This document shows, one piece after another, positions 1 to 8,834 of a DNA stretch of 64,000 nucleotides (its first letter is position 1; the number at the start of each line of letters is the position of its first letter). The stretch comes from an uncultured Kineothrix sp. (lineage in GTDB: Bacteria > Bacillota > Clostridia > Lachnospirales > Lachnospiraceae). The translations under genes and the position numbers were made by a program. The notes beneath the pieces are model-generated. The model did no database searches and was not told the origin of the DNA. It saw only the letters and a list, made by a program, of their open reading frames with translations. The DNA lies in NCBI GenBank assembly GCA_910588855.1, contig CAJUSR010000008.1:80371-144370 (forward strand). Direction: 5' to 3'.

Positions 1-613
1 AACTCTCCCCCTCTTTTTTCGCCGCCGCATTTGCCACACAATAAAGCTGTCCCCGGGCCTTTATACAGGATACCAGATAATCCAAGACGGTAAAACTGCG
101 ATAGTTGTATATTTCATCCATTTTGCCATTGTTTTGGAAAACATCCCCGCGTATCATAACTACATTCACATCTAATTCCAACACGCGCTCAATATTATTA
201 CCCATATTATCCTGTTGGGCATAGCTCCCATTTGTTTTTGCGTTCATTCCATCAATCAGCGGTCCTACTGCTGCAATTTCCTCTTTTGAATGCAGCACCT
301 GTGCCAGCTTCCCAATACAAGAACCAACCACAGTATATCCCGGCGAAAGCAACAAAATATCCCCTTCCAGCGTGAAATATTCCATCGCTTCATTTACTAC
401 CTTTCCCCAACTGCCTACATACCCTTCCTCTGTTGCATATGAAATATCCTCTTGTTTCGACAGCCATTCTTCCGTGCCATCTTCAGAAGCATTATCTACA
501 ACCACAATTGATACATTATTTATGTCATCACATTGCCTGATAGACTCTATACTTTTTTGCAGCATCTCTTTTTCATTATGTGCTATCAACAAAACATTTA
601 TTTTTTGTTCCAT
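1..613 (-). CDS. Family 2 glycosyltransferase, 3' end cut by the window
   Basis: The visible ~204 residues start MEQKINVLLIAHNEKE and run through a GT-A fold signature (VVVDNASEDGTEEWL), which is the nucleotide-sugar binding start of GT2 enzymes. Two in-frame ATGs exist (625 and 613); 613 is preferred because GGAGGA lies just upstream of it. The gene is the last visible member of a four-gene glycosyltransferase run on the minus strand, downstream of flagellin, so flagellin or surface glycan modification is a reasonable inference. The carboxy end is outside the window, so acceptor and sugar cannot be judged. Confidence 0.8.
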   Translation of the reverse strand, partial: MEQKINVLLIAHNEKEMLQKSIESIRQCDDINNVSIVVVDNASEDGTEEWLSKQEDISYATEEGYVGSWGKVVNEAMEYFTLEGDILLLSPGYTVVGSCIGKLAQVLHSKEEIAAVGPLIDGMNAKTNGSYAQQDNMGNNIERVLELDVNVVMIRGDVFQNNGKMDEIYNYRSFTVLDYLVSCIKARGQLYCVANAAAKKEGES

Positions 614-651
614 TTCTTCCTCCATCGTTGTCCACATATTAAACATGAACC

Positions 652-1776
652 TTATATTTCTTCATGGGTTTCCAAATCCACATCCATATTTACAAAATAT
701 GGATTATAATAAACAAACAAATCGCAGATAGAAAACGGATAATTATTTTTCCATGCCACATAATTAAAATATGTTGTTTGGATTCCGTTCTTTTCCTCTT
801 CTTTCTTAGTATAATCCCACCATTCTTCCATCACTTTACACATTTGTAGGTCTTTATGGTTACGAACCATAATTTTGCTGTCAATCAATCCATTGTTCTC
901 AGGATACCCTTCTTTCTTATAATTGTGTATTTTTTTCCGTATTTCAATATTCCTGTCATCGGCACCCATATCCGTATATGACATATCCTGGTACATGCAT
1001 TCTGCACTGCTTTGGGCAAAGCCTAAAAAGGAATTTCCATTGCCATAGACTTCGCAAAACAACTTTATTTCCCCAGCCACCTTGAAACCACGGTCAATCC
1101 ATATACTATAATCATACTCCGGCAATATTTTATGCGACAGTATCATATACTTTGTGCGCAACATATCTTCATCCAAATCATCCGTATTTTCCAGCTTACG
1201 GAACTTCCACGCACCTTCCCTTTTTCCCCACCGTTCTTCTTTATCCGTAAAGCATATGTACTCTATCTGCGAATCCAGGTTATCCGGCTGATATAATTCC
1301 TCTTCCCCAAACAGGCAGGTGTATACCGCCCCCCTTCCGGATAACAGCTTCTTATCTCCCTTTCCCAATCCCTTTTGTCTTTCCTGATGCAACCGGTATT
1401 GTATCTTTGCGTAAGCCTCCCCTATCTCTATAATCTCCTTTTTATAAAGCTTCTCCTTTTCCAAACGCTCCTCGCCATTTAGCATAGCCTGCACCGAGCG
1501 GTAACTATACTCAAATAACTCGAGCAAATAAAGAATTTCCTCATTATCCCCCTTTTCCATCGCTTTCTTAAATCCATCCTGATATAATTGGGGAACTTTA
1601 CAAAAGGCTTCATTATATTTCCCGTTTAAAGATTTCCAGAAAACACTTCCCATTGTAATATCTATCAATGTATAAACATTTTCCAACGGAAATTCTGCAG
1701 ATTGAAAACCATCTGCTTCCACATATTTTCTTACCTTTTCTATCGTTTCAATAACTCTTTGATCCACTTCCTTCAT
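652..1776 (-). CDS. Glycosyltransferase-like protein, TOD1/MUCI70 (DUF616) type
   Basis: A 374-residue soluble protein. The first ~150 residues are helical and charged. The second half has the pattern of DUF616/MUCI70 glycosyltransferase domains: YTCLFGEEELYQP, then YICFTD, then RTKYMILSHKILPEYDYSIW with the aspartate of a DxD-like IDR. I chose ATG at 1776 over the upstream 1803 because AAGGTGG sits nine bases before it and it begins just after the stop of the upstream gene. It lies in the glycosyltransferase run behind flagellin. Substrate is unknown; the family call is by recognition of motifs, not a search. Confidence 0.6.
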   Translation of the reverse strand: MKEVDQRVIETIEKVRKYVEADGFQSAEFPLENVYTLIDITMGSVFWKSLNGKYNEAFCKVPQLYQDGFKKAMEKGDNEEILYLLELFEYSYRSVQAMLNGEERLEKEKLYKKEIIEIGEAYAKIQYRLHQERQKGLGKGDKKLLSGRGAVYTCLFGEEELYQPDNLDSQIEYICFTDKEERWGKREGAWKFRKLENTDDLDEDMLRTKYMILSHKILPEYDYSIWIDRGFKVAGEIKLFCEVYGNGNSFLGFAQSSAECMYQDMSYTDMGADDRNIEIRKKIHNYKKEGYPENNGLIDSKIMVRNHKDLQMCKVMEEWWDYTKKEEEKNGIQTTYFNYVAWKNNYPFSICDLFVYYNPYFVNMDVDLETHEEI

Positions 1777-1780
1777 TGCC

Positions 1781-2971
1781 TTATACCACCTTTGCCTTAT
1801 CATTATCTAAAATATCTAAAATAGCGCCAATCCGGACATGATAATTATGATATTTTTTTACTTTTTCATATCCGTTCCTTGCAATTTCCTCACGTTCCTT
1901 ATCATGCGATAAATAATATTCTACTTTCTCCATCAAATCCTCATAGCTGTCGTAATATGCGAAGTCTACCCCCGGTTCAAAGAAATCAAAAAAATCAGTC
2001 TGATAATTTGTCAACAAAAAGCCGCCGCTTCCCATAATTTCAAATGCCCTCAAAGGTATCCCGGAGCGGATTGTTTTTAATGTGATATTTAGATTTATCT
2101 TAGAGGCACGATAAACAAAGCATGTTTCCTTCTTGGTTCCTGCAATTCCTCTGTTATCAATCTTCGGCAGGGAGGGCGTCCTTTTTAATGTATATAATGC
2201 AACTTTATACTTTTCGGATAGCATAGATAAAATTTCCTGCCGCTCCATCACCGTAATATATTTTGCGAATATAGGGTAAGTGATACATCTTTCATAACCC
2301 ATATATAAATCCGGATCCTTTTTCATTCCAATCTCAGTCTCTATATTCTTCAATATATCTGGAACAGCAAGCATATCTTCCAATATAAAATTACCATACA
2401 TATTTTTTTGGACCTGCATGCAACCATCTACATAGCCTCTGGTATAGTCGTCCAACTGGCACATACTTTTATAAATACCATGCCGGTTTTCCGAATATGT
2501 AGACCCTACAAATGAAATCGGTACTTCATACACTTCCCGTTCCTCATCGCTCATTTTATAGGAGTCATAACGCTCTACCGCCGCTGCCAAAGGCAGGTAA
2601 TATACGTTAGTAAGCCCTTTTTGTTTCAATTCATAATAATCGGTCTTGTCAAAAAGGAAAATATAATTATAAGGCGATGCAATGGTATAATGGTGTATGG
2701 AAAATAACACACTGTCATATACCCACGCTACATATTTCACTTTTTTTACCGCACATGCTACTGAAACTAACGGAAAATAATCAAAGGAAAAGGCAAAATC
2801 ATATTCTTGTTCCGATAATGCTTCTATCAGTTTTTCTCTGTCTCTAGGATCCCTATAATCTTCCATTTTTCTGTTGAACTTATATAAAACTACTTCATAT
2901 CCCCGTTTGTCCAGTTCCTCTATTACATCATTATTCCCAAAGCTTTCCCATAAAATAAATAATACGCGCAT
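1781..2971 (-). CDS. DUF3880 glycosyltransferase (CgeB/GT1-like), copy 2
   Basis: A 396-residue protein with an N-terminal DUF3880 region (YDFAFSFDYFPLVSVAC, then YNYIFLFDKTDYYEL at about 100-120) and a C-terminal GT4-like domain. The donor-site motif is seen around 295-330 (KINLNITLKTIRSGIPLRAFEIMGSGGFLL), followed by a C-terminal helix with HNYHVR. It is a clear paralogue of the next upstream gene (same architecture and many identical motifs), suggesting tandem duplication and divergence to add successive sugars. It follows the upstream copy by 7 nt and overlaps no gene. Position behind flagellin suggests flagellin glycosylation; this is inference. Confidence 0.75.
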   Translation of the reverse strand: MRVLFILWESFGNNDVIEELDKRGYEVVLYKFNRKMEDYRDPRDREKLIEALSEQEYDFAFSFDYFPLVSVACAVKKVKYVAWVYDSVLFSIHHYTIASPYNYIFLFDKTDYYELKQKGLTNVYYLPLAAAVERYDSYKMSDEEREVYEVPISFVGSTYSENRHGIYKSMCQLDDYTRGYVDGCMQVQKNMYGNFILEDMLAVPDILKNIETEIGMKKDPDLYMGYERCITYPIFAKYITVMERQEILSMLSEKYKVALYTLKRTPSLPKIDNRGIAGTKKETCFVYRASKINLNITLKTIRSGIPLRAFEIMGSGGFLLTNYQTDFFDFFEPGVDFAYYDSYEDLMEKVEYYLSHDKEREEIARNGYEKVKKYHNYHVRIGAILDILDNDKAKVV

Positions 2972-2978
2972 CGGATTC

Positions 2979-4148
2979 TTACAACTCCTTCATATGTTCT
3001 ATCATTATCTGTACTCTATCCGCATATGTATGATTTGCCTTTACTTTATTATAGCCGTTTTCCGCAATACTTCTTCTTTCATCCTCATGGCATAAATAGT
3101 AATCAATTTTTTTCATCAAATCATTATTATCGGAATAATATACATAATCTACCCCTGGTTCAAAGAAATCCAAAAAATCTGCCTGGTAATTGGTCAGTAA
3201 AAAGCCGCCGCATCCCATTACATCAATTGCCCTAAGTGGAATGCCTGTCCAAATGCTCCGAAGCGTCATATTCAAATTGATTTTCGTATTTTTAAAAACA
3301 TATGGCATTTCTTTTACATAATCTACCGGCCCACACACCTCCACTTTATCCATGCCGGATATCTTATCTGCCGTATATAAACGAACCGGATGTTTTTCGG
3401 CAATCAACTTTAATATCTCTGCCCGTTGTTCCCCTGTTAATTTCCGGGCCAAAAAATAATTGGCATATATCCACGCATCCGATTCCCATTCATCTTCCCC
3501 TTTTTCTAACGGGCAAACCCTACGCAACTCTCCAAGTATATTCTCATCCAGCAATTTCTCCAAAATGAAATCACCGTACAAGTCCTTTTGAGCCGCCATA
3601 ATAGCGCGCAAATATCCCATCGTATAATAATTAACGTTTTTTAAATATTTATAAAAATCATGCCGTTCTTCCTGATAAACGGAACCTACAAAGGAAATAT
3701 CCGATACATATTCGTCTCTTGCCCTTTCTTTCAGGCTATCATAATAATCCACTGGAGCTGCCAACGGCATATAATAAGCATTTTTTATCCCGCTTTTTTG
3801 AAACTCTATGCAAAGCGCTTTGTCAAAAAAGTAAATATGATTTGTTTCAAGCCTTGTGTATTTTGAATATAAGAGCATATACGGCATATCATATATCCAC
3901 GATACATATTTCACGTTACATTCATTGCATGCCTTTGCTGCTACAGGAAAGAAATTAAAGGAAAAGACAAAATCATATTCCTGCTCCCCCAAACATTCCT
4001 TCAACTTCATGCATAATTCCTGATTTTCCCTCATATCCTCTTTTCCAAAAGGCCATGACAAATATTTTACGGTACAATCTGATTTCTCAAATTCCTCCGT
4101 CATATATTCATGGGCATAACTATTCCAATCCAAAATAAGAATATTCAT
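2979..4148 (-). CDS. DUF3880 glycosyltransferase (CgeB/GT1-like), copy 1
   Basis: A 389-residue paralogue of the downstream gene, first in the glycosyltransferase run. N-terminal DUF3880 motifs are YDFVFSFNFFPVAAKAC and NHIYFFDKALCIEF; the C-terminal GT domain has NTKINLNMTLRSIWTGIPLR and VMGCGGFLLTNYQADF. ATG at 4148 is preferred to 4163 because GGAG lies six bases upstream. No clear vegetative promoter was identified in the 200 bp upstream, which instead holds a dispersed hairpin repeat and the flagellin terminator, so either read-through from flagellin or an unrecognised promoter drives this operon. Confidence 0.75.
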   Translation of the reverse strand: MNILILDWNSYAHEYMTEEFEKSDCTVKYLSWPFGKEDMRENQELCMKLKECLGEQEYDFVFSFNFFPVAAKACNECNVKYVSWIYDMPYMLLYSKYTRLETNHIYFFDKALCIEFQKSGIKNAYYMPLAAPVDYYDSLKERARDEYVSDISFVGSVYQEERHDFYKYLKNVNYYTMGYLRAIMAAQKDLYGDFILEKLLDENILGELRRVCPLEKGEDEWESDAWIYANYFLARKLTGEQRAEILKLIAEKHPVRLYTADKISGMDKVEVCGPVDYVKEMPYVFKNTKINLNMTLRSIWTGIPLRAIDVMGCGGFLLTNYQADFLDFFEPGVDYVYYSDNNDLMKKIDYYLCHEDERRSIAENGYNKVKANHTYADRVQIMIEHMKEL

Positions 4149-4277
4149 TTTCTTCTCCAACATATATAATTTTTATTATGCAAATAATATGCGTTTTAAC
4201 GCTCACTCAAACCCAAATATGTCTGTGCCAGCGAACATTTCCTTTATACGTACATCCTAGCGAAGGACTATCCGTAC

Positions 4278-4350
4278 TTTCCTATATGGTAGAAAAGTGT
4301 CTTCGACACTTCAAATTTACGTCCTTCTGGCGAAGGAATTTCCTATATGG
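4278..4350. repeat. Dispersed intergenic hairpin repeat A, copy 1
   Basis: Begins and ends with TTTCCTATATGG. Inside is a perfect 7-bp hairpin AAGTGTC-TTC-GACACTT and a second small hairpin CCTTC-TGGC-GAAGG. A longer copy of the same arrangement is at 40678-40774. No protein is encoded. Confidence 0.7.
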
Positions 4351-4351
4351 T

Positions 4352-4384
4352 AAAAAAAGAGAGCTGGAAACCCAGCCCTCTTTC
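4352..4384 (-). terminator. Rho-independent terminator of flagellin
   Basis: Read on the minus strand 25 nt after the flagellin stop: GAGGGCTGG, loop GTTT-like, CCAGCTCTC, then seven T. The stem has one G-T pair. It separates flagellin from the glycosyltransferase genes. Confidence 0.85.
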
Positions 4385-4409
4385 ATACCACTTTTTAAAA
4401 AAGTGAATC

Positions 4410-5231
4410 TTACTGAAGCAATGACAAAACGCCCTGATTTGTCTGATTAGCCTGAGCCAACATTGCCTGACCTGCCTGAGCCAGAATCTGGTTATTTGCA
4501 TGAGAAACCATGCTCTTAGCCATATCTGTATCACGGATACGGGATTCAGCAGCTGTTGTGTTCTCAACGATGTTATCCAAGTTGTTGATGGTATGGTCAA
4601 GACGATTCTGAACCGCACCAAGGATAGAACGCTGAGAAGCAACTTTCTCGAGGGAACTCTTAACAACAGCGAAGAAGCCATTAGCTACACTACCTGCTGT
4701 AGAACTCCAGTTCTGAGTCTTCAAGTTAGCATTGATGCTGGAAGCTTTCATGCCAGAAATCTGAACTGACAATGTCTCGCCACATTCATTACCAACCTGG
4801 AAGCAGTATGTTCCTGCTGCGGACAATACTTTCTGGTCATTGAACCTTGTCGTTGTTGCAACACGGTCAATTTCAGATACTAACTGGTTGATTTCATCTG
4901 CAATATACTGTCTCTGTGTAGAAGTATATGTGCCGTTGGCAGCCTTTACTGTCAACTCATTCATTCTCTGAAGCATATCGGTTACTTCTGTAAGAGCACC
5001 TTCTGCAGACTGTACAAGAGATACACCGTCCTGAGCGTTTGTAGAAGCCTGGCTAAGACCTCTAATCTGACGTCTCATTTTTTCGGAAATCGAAAGTCCT
5101 GCGGAGTCATCTGCTGCACGGTTGATTTTGTAACCAGAAGACAGTTTTTCAGTTGTAGATGCCTGTGACTTTGTTGTGATTCCTAACATTCTGTTAGAGT
5201 TCATCGCTGTAAGATTGTGTTGTACTACCAT
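4410..5231 (-). CDS. hag: Flagellin, the filament subunit
   Basis: A 273-residue flagellin. The conserved N-terminal D0/D1 block (residues ~4-140) includes KLSSGYKINRAADDSAGLS and LQRMNELTVKAANGT, the region matching the TLR5-recognised D1 surface. The conserved C-terminal D1/D0 block (~190-273) ends NQGVLSLLQ. The central variable domain is almost absent, as in short Firmicute flagellins. Oddly, two cysteines lie 8 residues apart in the hinge (YCFQVGNECG). The start has a strong AAGGAGGA site. Transcription is from a SigD promoter at 5353-5379 with a ~115-nt leader that carries a candidate CsrA site. FliS and FliW, its chaperone and sensor, are encoded in the same locus. Confidence 0.97.
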   Translation of the reverse strand: MVVQHNLTAMNSNRMLGITTKSQASTTEKLSSGYKINRAADDSAGLSISEKMRRQIRGLSQASTNAQDGVSLVQSAEGALTEVTDMLQRMNELTVKAANGTYTSTQRQYIADEINQLVSEIDRVATTTRFNDQKVLSAAGTYCFQVGNECGETLSVQISGMKASSINANLKTQNWSSTAGSVANGFFAVVKSSLEKVASQRSILGAVQNRLDHTINNLDNIVENTTAAESRIRDTDMAKSMVSHANNQILAQAGQAMLAQANQTNQGVLSLLQ

Positions 5232-5238
5232 AATTTAT

Positions 5239-5272
5239 TCCTCCTTGAATATGCAGTGGCTTCCCTGCCACT
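5239..5272 (-). promoter_or_regulatory. Candidate CsrA-binding leader: hairpin-loop GGA plus SD
   Basis: On the flagellin mRNA, AGTGGC-AGGGAA-GCCACT (5272-5255) forms a 6-bp stem that presents GGA in its loop. The second GGA-rich site is the Shine-Dalgarno AAGGAGGA (5246-5239), nine bases downstream. In B. subtilis, CsrA occupies just such a pair on hag mRNA to block translation. csrA and fliW are at 9090-9764. Confidence 0.7.
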
Positions 5273-5352
5273 TTTTTGATAGTGCATCTTCCGGGCCGTA
5301 CGCTCCCTTTTTCTACACCATATTTTCTAAGTAATTGTTTTACTCATTTATT

Positions 5353-5379
5353 ATATCGGTTTTATTTTTAAATACTTTA
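5353..5379 (-). promoter_or_regulatory. SigD (sigma-28) promoter of flagellin
   Basis: Minus strand reads TAAA, 16 nt, CCGATAT, essentially the sigma-28 consensus. The same 16-nt spacing recurs at two other flagellar promoters in the window. Confidence 0.9.
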
Positions 5380-5405
5380 CACCTAAATCTTAATTTTTTA
5401 TTTTT

Positions 5406-5882
5406 TTATTTCTTTTTATCCATAAACTGCGGCTGAACCACCTGGGAACGGTTCATATTGCGGTAATAATTCAGAGCCGCTTTGGAATTTTGCCTTCCCT
5501 GCTTCAGTTCTTTCTTGCGGTTCAGGAAGTAATTGTCCGCTAATTCCTTGTTTCTTGCTTCCTGAGCCTGTACGGAAGCACCCATTTCCGTTACTTTCGT
5601 AATCAGCTTTTGTAAAGCAGCTATTTGGGTGGCATATTTCTCTTTCCCATCCAAAAGCTGTAAACGGATATGCTCATACAAGTTTTCAAAACCTTCATCC
5701 AGTTTATTTAAGTCGTCAATAAGCATGCCTTTCCTGTCAATAATCTCGTCAAATGCTTTCTCCGAAAAAACATCTTCTTTAAATAACCGCTCCTGCTCTT
5801 CGTTCATCTGACCAATTTTTTTCAGGACATCCACTTTTTTATTCAGACTTTCCTCTAAAACCTGAAGATAATTTTCCATCAT
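5406..5882 (-). CDS. fliT: FliT-like flagellar chaperone
   Basis: A 158-residue, almost wholly helical, charged protein with no membrane segment, starting MMENYLQVLEESLNKKVDVL. It overlaps the fliS stop by 4 nt (ATGA), so translation is coupled. Position directly after fliS and its coiled-coil character match FliT/FlgN-type export chaperones, which escort FliD in other bacteria. Sequence resemblance alone is weak; the call rests mostly on context. No clear terminator follows before the flagellin promoter. Confidence 0.6.
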   Translation of the reverse strand: MMENYLQVLEESLNKKVDVLKKIGQMNEEQERLFKEDVFSEKAFDEIIDRKGMLIDDLNKLDEGFENLYEHIRLQLLDGKEKYATQIAALQKLITKVTEMGASVQAQEARNKELADNYFLNRKKELKQGRQNSKAALNYYRNMNRSQVVQPQFMDKKK

Positions 5883-6265
5883 ACTTTGCCCTTTTCCCTG
5901 TTAATCCGCATTACTTCTTTCCAAGTATCCCTCACGGAACGGATATGTTCACATACCTCCTGCAGAATTTCCACATCCTTTTTCAAATTCGCCTGAACCA
6001 GCCTCTGTTGAAGATAATTATAAATATCGTTAAAATGTTCCGCTACCGGATACTTCATATCCAAAGTAGCCTGCAGATAATCAATAATGTTTTCCGCCTT
6101 AACTATGTTATTATGCGATTTCTCTATATCCTTCTGCTCTATCCCATTAATCGCCATATTACAGAATCTGATAGCTCCCTCATACAACATTAATGTCAGC
6201 TCTGCCGGGCTTGCCGTCATAACCTTGCTGTTATTGTATTGTGCATATCCGTTTGTTAAAGCCAT
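5879..6265 (-). CDS. fliS: Flagellin export chaperone FliS
   Basis: A 128-residue four-helix protein with the family signature at the N terminus: YAQYNNSKVMTASPAELTLM then LYEGAIRFCNMAI. FliS binds the C-terminal D0 helices of flagellin in the cytoplasm and keeps it unfolded for export. The ribosome binding site GGAGGA overlaps the fliD stop codon. Length is normal for the family. Confidence 0.95.
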   Translation of the reverse strand: MALTNGYAQYNNSKVMTASPAELTLMLYEGAIRFCNMAINGIEQKDIEKSHNNIVKAENIIDYLQATLDMKYPVAEHFNDIYNYLQQRLVQANLKKDVEILQEVCEHIRSVRDTWKEVMRINREKGKV

Positions 6266-6271
6266 ATGTTA

Positions 6272-8284
6272 TCATCCTCCTAATAAAGCCGATACCGCGC
6301 TTTGGTTGGACTGCATCTTAGCAAGCGCAGTCTCCATCGCTGAAAACTTCTTATACCATCTGTCTTCCATAGCGGTTAATTGTTCTTCCGCTTTCTTTAT
6401 TTTGGTTTTATAATTGTCATAGTCGTCCTTCATCTTCTTATCGTCATAGAACGACCCGAAGCTTCTGATTCCATCTATGCTTCTGGATTGGCTGTCCAAT
6501 TCCCTGTACAGGTTATTCGATAATTCGGAGAAAAACGTGATAACCGACTCCGGATCTGCTTCAATTGCAGCCTTAAGCTGGTTTTCCTTCATGCTTACCG
6601 ACGCATCGTCTTCATCCCCATTGATATGATATGCATTTTTCTCATTCTCCGTTGAAGTAAACCATCCGCCTGTCTCAATCCCGAAATCAGCCAGATACAT
6701 CTGCTTTCCATTGACCATAGCGCCTTGCATCATTATAGTCTTCATGGCAGATGACAGAGTAGAAAGGTTGGAATCCCTGCGTAAAATAGAATCTTTAATT
6801 TTCGCTTCCCATTTTTCTACTTCCGTGTCGGACATACTGTCTTTTTCTTCATCCGTAAGGGGGTCATATCCCTTTGCAGATTCCGCATTGTACAGCTTAT
6901 CCATTTCGTTGATTAATGAGTTATATTCTTTAAAGAAGTTTTTAATCTTATTATAGATACCGTCCGTATCCTGCCTCGTTGTCAGGGTAATATCATCTTT
7001 GGTTTCTGCCAGTACCGTAATCGTCAAGCCGTTTACTTCAAAGGTATTTGTCTCCGATGTATATGTTACCCCGTTCAATGTAATTTCAGCAGATTTCCCG
7101 ATGGTCTTTTTCTCTGCAGTCGCTGCCGGCCTGGAGCCACTTACGATATCATTGGCTTCCTGAATCTTTGCTTCCACCTGGGCAGTTACTTCATTTTTCA
7201 GCGTATCGCTTGCTACTACATTGCCTCCATCGTTCTTCAAATACTTATCTACGGAAGCAATGGATTGTTCCGTAGCGGAAAGCTGCTCTTTTTCCCCTTC
7301 GTATTTCTCAATAGCCGCCATCTTCCCTTCCAGCTTCGCCAACTCCGTCTTGTCGTCTTCGCTGGCGCTGTCGCCGGCATCTTTGATTTTCTGTTTCAGA
7401 TTGTCAATATCCGTCTTCAGGTTCGCCTTGCCCGCAACTGCCGTATCAATGTCTTCTCCATATTCTTTCGTAAATCCCTCTTTGCTGCTATCTACCGCTT
7501 TTTGCTGTTCCTCTTTCGTTTTTACAAGAGAATCCTTCTGGCTGATATATTCCTTCAGCCTTCTTTCCGTTTCTTTTGTAATTAACGCCTCTTTATCCGC
7601 AGCAGACATATTGGCATATTTTTCATATTCCTTCATCGCATTTTCGTCATAACTCAAAATGCCAAGTTTGCTTAACGCATCTGTTCCTGCTGCATTTGCC
7701 CCTGTGATGGTGAAATCCGCCTCTTCTCCGCTCGTCTTAGCAGCGATATGGAATCTGCCGTTTTTCGCATCAAAGTTAGCTTCTACACCGGCTTCCTGTA
7801 ATTTCTGCACGAAACCGTTTACTGTCATATTCTCATCAATGGTAATATCCGTCGTCTTGTCGCCAACCGTAACGCTGATACGGCTTCCTTCCTGTATCCC
7901 TAAAGCATCTTTCAGTTTGCTTTCCTTTGTAATGCTTTTATCAAGCTTACCGCCTGTCAGGTAGCCGCTCTCTGCCATATGGGATACCTGAAGCTTCTGC
8001 GTAATATTCATCGCATCGCTTCCCGTCAATACCTTTACCGCAGAGTTATTGGAAACATCCGTAACTTTTTTGGCATAATCGGTAGAAAACCTCATACTGC
8101 CAAGAGTATTTTGAAACAATTTATAAACCTTGGAATTTAATTCCTTCCATGCGTCCTGCTTCCATTGTAAAGATGTTTGTTTTTTTCTAATATTGTCGGT
8201 CTTCGTCTTCTGCGCCTTTACTAACTCTGAAATAATGGACTCCGTATCCAACCCGGAATTCATACCTGTAATCCTAATTGGCAT
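6272..8284 (-). CDS. fliD: Flagellar filament cap protein FliD
   Basis: A 670-residue hook-associated protein 2. The N terminus (MPIRITGMNSGLDTESIISELV) is the conserved D0 export/assembly segment and the C terminus (WYKKFSAMETALAKMQSNQSA) the matching D0 helix. It is longer than the ~450-500 residues of enteric FliD; a highly charged coiled-coil insertion at about 225-350 (many K/E/D, e.g. ETERRLKEYISQKDSL) accounts for the extra length. FliD caps the growing filament and directs flagellin folding. It lies between flaG and fliS in one operon. Confidence 0.93.
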   Translation of the reverse strand: MPIRITGMNSGLDTESIISELVKAQKTKTDNIRKKQTSLQWKQDAWKELNSKVYKLFQNTLGSMRFSTDYAKKVTDVSNNSAVKVLTGSDAMNITQKLQVSHMAESGYLTGGKLDKSITKESKLKDALGIQEGSRISVTVGDKTTDITIDENMTVNGFVQKLQEAGVEANFDAKNGRFHIAAKTSGEEADFTITGANAAGTDALSKLGILSYDENAMKEYEKYANMSAADKEALITKETERRLKEYISQKDSLVKTKEEQQKAVDSSKEGFTKEYGEDIDTAVAGKANLKTDIDNLKQKIKDAGDSASEDDKTELAKLEGKMAAIEKYEGEKEQLSATEQSIASVDKYLKNDGGNVVASDTLKNEVTAQVEAKIQEANDIVSGSRPAATAEKKTIGKSAEITLNGVTYTSETNTFEVNGLTITVLAETKDDITLTTRQDTDGIYNKIKNFFKEYNSLINEMDKLYNAESAKGYDPLTDEEKDSMSDTEVEKWEAKIKDSILRRDSNLSTLSSAMKTIMMQGAMVNGKQMYLADFGIETGGWFTSTENEKNAYHINGDEDDASVSMKENQLKAAIEADPESVITFFSELSNNLYRELDSQSRSIDGIRSFGSFYDDKKMKDDYDNYKTKIKKAEEQLTAMEDRWYKKFSAMETALAKMQSNQSAVSALLGG

Positions 8285-8308
8285 ATATCTTTCCCTCCTT
8301 TTGAATTT

Positions 8309-8734
8309 CTACCGTCTCTCGTCAACCATAATCCCAGCCAGTTCCCATACTTTCTCAATCATATCCAAGGTCTCTTCTGGCGGAAATTCTTTAATCACTT
8401 CTTTCGTATCCTTATCCACGATTTTAATCATTACTCTGTTGGTTCCATCGTGGATTCCAAAGACAGCTTCCGAATGGGGCATATTCCTATTGAGCTGCTC
8501 AACCGCTTTTTTAACCTTCTCATTGGCGGCCTGCTGCTGTTCCGCATTCTGATTGCCTGCACTTTGCCCGTCCTTATTGTCTGCCTTTGAAACAGATACT
8601 GTAACTGGATCTACATTTGTTACCTGTGCAGGAGTGGAAACTTCCTTGTTTTCCGCTGCTTCGCTTGTTTTGACCGGTTTCTGAACCGACTGTGACTGGA
8701 TTGTCATTACACTTCCTAATGGTTCTATAGCCAT
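8309..8734 (-). CDS. flaG: FlaG family flagellar protein
   Basis: A 141-residue protein with a low-complexity N-terminal half and a C-terminal FlaG domain (about 85-141): FGIHDGTNRVMIKIVDKDTK then IKEFPPEETLDMIEKVWELAG. FlaG proteins influence filament length in several bacteria. First gene of the SigD-driven flaG-fliD-fliS-fliT operon; a GGAGGTGA site precedes the ATG. Confidence 0.92.
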   Translation of the reverse strand: MAIEPLGSVMTIQSQSVQKPVKTSEAAENKEVSTPAQVTNVDPVTVSVSKADNKDGQSAGNQNAEQQQAANEKVKKAVEQLNRNMPHSEAVFGIHDGTNRVMIKIVDKDTKEVIKEFPPEETLDMIEKVWELAGIMVDERR

Positions 8735-8807
8735 TGTTAATCACCTCCGTGTGATGTTAAAATTTGTTAAGTAACATAATGATACTTATCATTTACGTCT
8801 ATTTAAT

Positions 8808-8834
8808 ATATCGGATGAAATTTATAAATATTTA
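8808..8834 (-). promoter_or_regulatory. SigD promoter of flaG-fliD-fliS-fliT
   Basis: Minus strand TAAA, 16 nt, CCGATAT, with transcription expected to begin about 65 nt before flaG. The stretch 8840-9010 between this promoter and the csrA terminator is AT-rich, with repeated AATAATTTATC-type words and no gene. Confidence 0.9.

Noticed and set aside
7221..7652. Plus-strand ORFs opposite fliD (for example 143 codons)
   Set aside because: Ser/Phe-rich mirror frames of a well-supported gene, without ribosome binding sites; the same applies to the long plus-strand frames opposite flgK, the chemoreceptor and the ABC permease.
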